Source: Bifidobacterium breve
GTDB taxonomy: Bacteria; Actinomycetota; Acidimicrobiia; Acidimicrobiales; Ilumatobacteraceae
Direction of reading: 5' to 3'
Length of the DNA: 44,163 nt
Assembly: GCA_945901725.1 (NCBI GenBank)
Contig: CAMDLK010000008.1
Location: 1 to 44,163, forward strand
The notes beneath the pieces were generated by a model. That model did no database searches. It saw nothing but the letters and a program-made list of their open reading frames with translations, and had not been told where the DNA came from. Made by a program: the position numbers and the translations under genes. Of the stretch, positions 41,224-44,163 are shown piece by piece; within the stretch, counting starts at the first letter, position 1, and the number at the start of each line of letters is the position of its first letter.

Positions 41224-41706
41224 ATGCCTGCACCGTTGCTCGGAGAAGAGTGGTTCGAATTGACCGCCTCGGAACTTCCCATCGGCGACATCTATCAGTG
41301 GGCAGTGCGGCCAGACTGCGGCGCCGTGGTGCTATTTTCAGGCACAGTGCGAGACCATGCTGATGGTCGCACAGACGTCATCTCGCTTGAGTACGAGGCA
41401 TACGAGGATGCGGTGATTCCAGCGTTTGCAAAGATTGCCAATGAAGCGCGGGTTCGTTTTGCAGATGCACGAAGAATCGCAATATTGCATCGCACCGGAG
41501 AATTGGCTTTAGGAGAATCGTCAGTTGTCGTTGCAGTGTCATCGGCACATCGTCCCGTTGCATTTGATGCCGCGCGGTTTCTCATTGATGCATTGAAAGA
41601 GTCTGCACCAATTTGGAAAAAAGAAAATTGGGATGGCGGTTCTGATTGGGGAACTAATGCCCACGACATCACAACACCACAACAAGTAGCAAGCAATCCG
41701 TCATGA
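41224..41706 (+). CDS. moaE: Molybdopterin synthase catalytic subunit
   Basis: 160 residues. The family segments are clear: FSGTVRDHADGR, LEYEAYED, HRTGELALGESSVVVAVSSAHR and LKESAPIWKKE, the last with the lysine pair that holds the MoaD C-terminus. It adds sulfur to precursor Z to form molybdopterin. MoaD is not visible in the window. The stop overlaps the start of the next small gene (ATGA), so the two are coupled. The N-terminal 30 residues are a short extension before the core. Confidence 0.93.
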   Translation: MPAPLLGEEWFELTASELPIGDIYQWAVRPDCGAVVLFSGTVRDHADGRTDVISLEYEAYEDAVIPAFAKIANEARVRFADARRIAILHRTGELALGESSVVVAVSSAHRPVAFDAARFLIDALKESAPIWKKENWDGGSDWGTNAHDITTPQQVASNPS

Positions 41707-41909
41707 TTGCGCTTTCATTCTTCACCGGTCTTTTCTTGTTGATTGCAATCGTTTCTGGAGCAACATTGCTTGTGTTGATTTTTCTCGACAACCGCAATGT
41801 GCGTATTGATGATGGAATTGCAAACTTCCGCCGACACATTGATGCACTGTCTCCCGAAGCGCGACAGTCGTCAGTGCATCGCAACAATCAAGAAGACCGG
41901 CGCAACTAA
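41703..41909 (+). CDS. Small single-pass membrane protein
   Basis: 68 residues with one membrane segment at about residues 3-28 (LSFFTGLFLLIAIVSGATLLVLIFL), then an acidic-basic cytoplasmic or outer tail. The four-base overlap with moaE suggests co-translation, and mreB starts 36 bases later. I do not know a function; the position beside mreB may mean a cell-envelope role, but that is inference. Confidence 0.6.
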   Translation: MIALSFFTGLFLLIAIVSGATLLVLIFLDNRNVRIDDGIANFRRHIDALSPEARQSSVHRNNQEDRRN

Positions 41910-41945
41910 TGGGTACAGTTTGTATCCCCACAGAAGGACCTAACC

Positions 41946-42950
41946 ATGGCTCGTGACCTCGCAATTGACCTCGGTACAGCCAACACCCTGGTGTACATGA
42001 AGGGCAAGGGCATTGTGCTCAATGAGCCTTCAGTTATTGCGGTAAATCGCCAATCGGGCGAGGTGTTGGCCACCGGTCATGACGCATGGGACATGATTGG
42101 CCGTACGCCAAGTTACATCGTTGCTGTTCGCCCATTACGTGGTGGTGCAATCACGGACTTTGACATCACCGAAAGAATGATTCGTTTGTTGCTGCAACGA
42201 GTTGGTGTTTCCCGATTCACTCGTCCCAAAGTTGTTATTTGTGTTCCGTCGGCAATTACCGAAGTGGAACGTCGCGCCGTAACAGATGCCACGCGTCGCG
42301 CCGGAGCATCTGATGCTCAACTCATTGAACAGCCAATGGCCGCAGCAATTGGTGCCAACCTTCCTATTGACGAACCTGTTGGCAACATGGTGATCGACAT
42401 CGGCGGTGGAACAACTGAAACTGCTGTCATTAGTTTGGGTGGTGTTGTTGCACTCGAAGCAATTCGTGTCGGAAGTTTTGATATTGACGCTGCGATTCAA
42501 AGTTATGTACGTCGCGAGCACGGTGTTGCAATTGGTGAGCGCACAGCTGAAGAAATCAAAATTCAAATTGGTTCAGCTGAACCTGGACCACAAGATCGCA
42601 GTGCAGATATTCGCGGACGCGACTTAGTGACTGGACTACCAAAGACAGTTCGCTTAACTGCAGAAGAAGTGCGGTTCGCAATTGATGAACCGGTTGCTGC
42701 AATGGTGTTGTCCGTAAAGCGTTGTCTTGCTAAAGCCCCACCTGAATTGGCCCAAGATTTCCTCGCTCGTGGCATGTACTTAGTTGGTGGTGGCGGAATG
42801 CTGCGTGGGCTCGCTGCTCGCATCGAACGTGAAACTGAAGTGCCTGTCAAGATGTCGCCTCAGCCCCTTGAGGCCGTAGTGCTCGGCGCAGGTCACTGTA
42901 TTGAGAACTACCAGGCCCTACGAGGCATGTTTATGGGGACTCGACGCTAG
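41946..42950 (+). CDS. mreB: MreB/Mbl actin-like cell-shape protein
   Basis: 334 residues with AGAAGGA upstream. The actin-fold nucleotide motifs are present: AIDLGTANTLVY (phosphate 1), VIDIGGGTTETAVISLGG (phosphate 2) and GMYLVGGGGMLRG (adenosine). MreB polymerises under the membrane and guides elongation of the cell wall in rod-shaped cells. mreC and mreD do not follow; instead a sugar dehydrogenase gene lies on the opposite strand, overlapping the end by 20 bases. The length is normal. Confidence 0.95.
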   Translation: MARDLAIDLGTANTLVYMKGKGIVLNEPSVIAVNRQSGEVLATGHDAWDMIGRTPSYIVAVRPLRGGAITDFDITERMIRLLLQRVGVSRFTRPKVVICVPSAITEVERRAVTDATRRAGASDAQLIEQPMAAAIGANLPIDEPVGNMVIDIGGGTTETAVISLGGVVALEAIRVGSFDIDAAIQSYVRREHGVAIGERTAEEIKIQIGSAEPGPQDRSADIRGRDLVTGLPKTVRLTAEEVRFAIDEPVAAMVLSVKRCLAKAPPELAQDFLARGMYLVGGGGMLRGLAARIERETEVPVKMSPQPLEAVVLGAGHCIENYQALRGMFMGTRR

Positions 42951-44118
42951 ATCCCTGGCGCGTTGAAACAATTCGACGCACTGTCCCTTCGAGGGATATC
43001 ACAAACATTCCATCGAAGGTGCTGCGAACAGCGGTGATGTTGCCCAGATCCTTCAACACGGTTTCAGATGCAACGGTTGATGTTCCGTCAGTCAGAATTG
43101 CCGTCACCATTCCGGTGCAGTAGTCACCGAAGAAGTACCAACCACCTCTACCAAGAGTGGTCGTATTGGTACCAATTGCCCCACCAGAAATGGAGCACGC
43201 ACCGCCCGTGTGTTCATATTCAAAGACAGGGGCGATTGCATCTGGCGAATCAACATCATCATTAAAAATGTGACTTCCTTCGTAGGCGCTCCACCCAAAA
43301 CTTTTCCCTCTACCCCCGGGAATCTTGGGGGTTCCTGAGCTGACATTGACTTCTTCCCACTTGTTCTGGCCAACATCTGCAATCCAGATGTTTCCAAAGA
43401 TGTCAAAGTTGAATCTCCAGGGATTACGAAGTCCAATTGACCAAATCTCTCCACGAGCATTTGCAGTAGCAACATAGGGATTATCTGAGGGAATTTTGTA
43501 ACCAGACCCAAGTGGATTGATTCTCAGGATCTTTCCGAGAAGTTGAGTTTTGTCTAGAGCGCGTCGTTCTGGGTCGTCAGCGCTGCCGCCATCTCCAGTG
43601 CCGATGTAGAGCATGTTGTCGGGGCCGACGACAACAGCACCGCCGTTGTGATTTGAATACGGCTGAGTGATCTTTATGATTTCTGCGCCGGTGGGACGAG
43701 TACTCATAACGAAGCGGCCATCCGGGTTCACATCAAATCGAGAAACAACTGTGTCTCCTGAGAGGTCTGTGTAATTGATAAATGCTTCCCATTTTCTATT
43801 AATTTGGCGGAAGGCTAAACCTAAGAGCCCACGTTCGCCTTCAGAAGTTGTGGCAGTAGAGATATCAAGAACCGTGTCAATGATGGTTCCATCTGGTTTC
43901 CACCGTTGAATAGTGCCGAATCGCGAAACCACATAAAAGAACGAGTCAGCGTTGTCACGCTGAATGAGATCAACAGCGCCTGGCAAGGATCCGATTTCTT
44001 GCGAAGAATACGAAACAGTCCCAGAGAGAATCTCTGAAGTTGTAGATGTGGTTGTGGTTGCTTGACCGCAACTGGCGGTGAGAACTGTTACAGCAATTAA
44101 TGAAGCAATACGGCGCAT
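42931..44118 (-). CDS. PQQ-dependent sugar dehydrogenase family lipoprotein
   Basis: 395 residues. The N-terminal MRRIASLIAVTVLTASC is a signal peptide with a lipobox ending at C17, so a membrane-anchored outer-face lipoprotein is likely. A Thr/Ser-rich spacer follows. The rest is a beta-propeller of the GSDH (glucose/sorbosone dehydrogenase) family, with GERGLLGLAF, YSNHNGGAVVVGPDNMLYIGTGDGG, NPWRFNFDIFGNIWIADVGQNKWEEVN and GWSAYEGSHIF. It would oxidise an aldose with PQQ as cofactor. The 3' end overlaps the mreB end by 20 bases. Confidence 0.9.
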   Translation of the reverse strand: MRRIASLIAVTVLTASCGQATTTTSTTSEILSGTVSYSSQEIGSLPGAVDLIQRDNADSFFYVVSRFGTIQRWKPDGTIIDTVLDISTATTSEGERGLLGLAFRQINRKWEAFINYTDLSGDTVVSRFDVNPDGRFVMSTRPTGAEIIKITQPYSNHNGGAVVVGPDNMLYIGTGDGGSADDPERRALDKTQLLGKILRINPLGSGYKIPSDNPYVATANARGEIWSIGLRNPWRFNFDIFGNIWIADVGQNKWEEVNVSSGTPKIPGGRGKSFGWSAYEGSHIFNDDVDSPDAIAPVFEYEHTGGACSISGGAIGTNTTTLGRGGWYFFGDYCTGMVTAILTDGTSTVASETVLKDLGNITAVRSTFDGMFVISLEGTVRRIVSTRQGSSVESP

Positions 44119-44121
44119 TCT

Positions 44122-44163
44122 CTACTCATTAGGACGAACGCGAATGAGACCTTCTTGAACAAC
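44122..44163 (-). CDS. C-terminal end of an unidentified upstream gene
   Basis: Reading leftward from the edge gives VVQEGLIRVRPNE and a TAG stop three bases before the start of the sugar dehydrogenase gene. It is a plausible C-terminus of a co-directional gene in the same operon, but too short to name. Confidence 0.4.
   Translation of the reverse strand, partial: VVQEGLIRVRPNE

Noticed and set aside
1-44163. CRISPR array or cas genes
   Set aside because: No regularly spaced repeats and no Cas-type protein were found on either strand.

Overview
The window looks like a chromosomal segment of a moderate-GC actinobacterium, probably a member of Acidimicrobiia (inference, not proven). The support is two WhiB-type Fe-S regulators, a SenX3/RegX3-type phosphate two-component system beside PhoU and Ppk, a paired MoxR ATPase/vWA operon of the mycobacterial Rv0958/Rv0959 type, a 57-residue TatA, and MreB next to MoaE. 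Gene starts mix ATG, GTG and TTG, and some promoters look leaderless.

Layout. Positions 1-1523 hold the end of sdhA and all of sdhB (succinate dehydrogenase). Positions 1599-5393 hold an unknown protein, a 102-residue protein homologous to the C-terminus of a helicase encoded 24 kb away, and a VIT/vWA protein translationally coupled to a MerR-like regulator with a probable self-operator.

Positions 5612-26631 are an accessory, defence-like island. It contains: (a) a three-gene cluster in which a PemK/MazF-like barrel is joined in one protein to a DUF6308-like domain and in the next to an alpha-helical repeat region; (b) an opposite-strand phage/plasmid-type replication initiator (Rep_trans-like) of different base composition, with a strong hairpin and short repeats upstream; (c) a tightly packed operon of three unknown genes, a DUF3696-type ATPase, two different HsdM methyltransferases, one HsdS, one HsdR and a 158-residue unknown protein, closed by a clear intrinsic terminator at 21921-21946; (d) a NYN-domain putative RNase; (e) a three-gene operon of an unknown protein, an AlkB-type dioxygenase and a 938-residue methyltransferase-helicase fusion.

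Positions 26714-44163 return to housekeeping genes: MoxR ATPase and vWA partner with an antisense adenylate cyclase between them, WhiB, glutamate formimidoyltransferase, TatA, a second WhiB, Ppk1-PhoU-SenX3-RegX3, an MFS transporter, a zincin-like protein whose metal motif looks degenerate, a degenerate trypsin-like membrane protein, MoaE, a small membrane protein, MreB and a PQQ-type sugar dehydrogenase lipoprotein.

The best candidates for something undescribed are the AlkB/methyltransferase-helicase operon with its detached C-terminal domain at 2339-2647, the type I restriction locus with two catalytically complete but different HsdM subunits behind a DUF3696 ATPase module, and the PemK-like/DUF6308 and PemK-like/helical-repeat pair. 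No CRISPR array, tRNA, rRNA or insertion sequence was seen. No gene-free stretch exceeds 300 bases; the two longest (9902-10197 and 32477-32765) are described. All family names come from reading motifs; no database search was possible.
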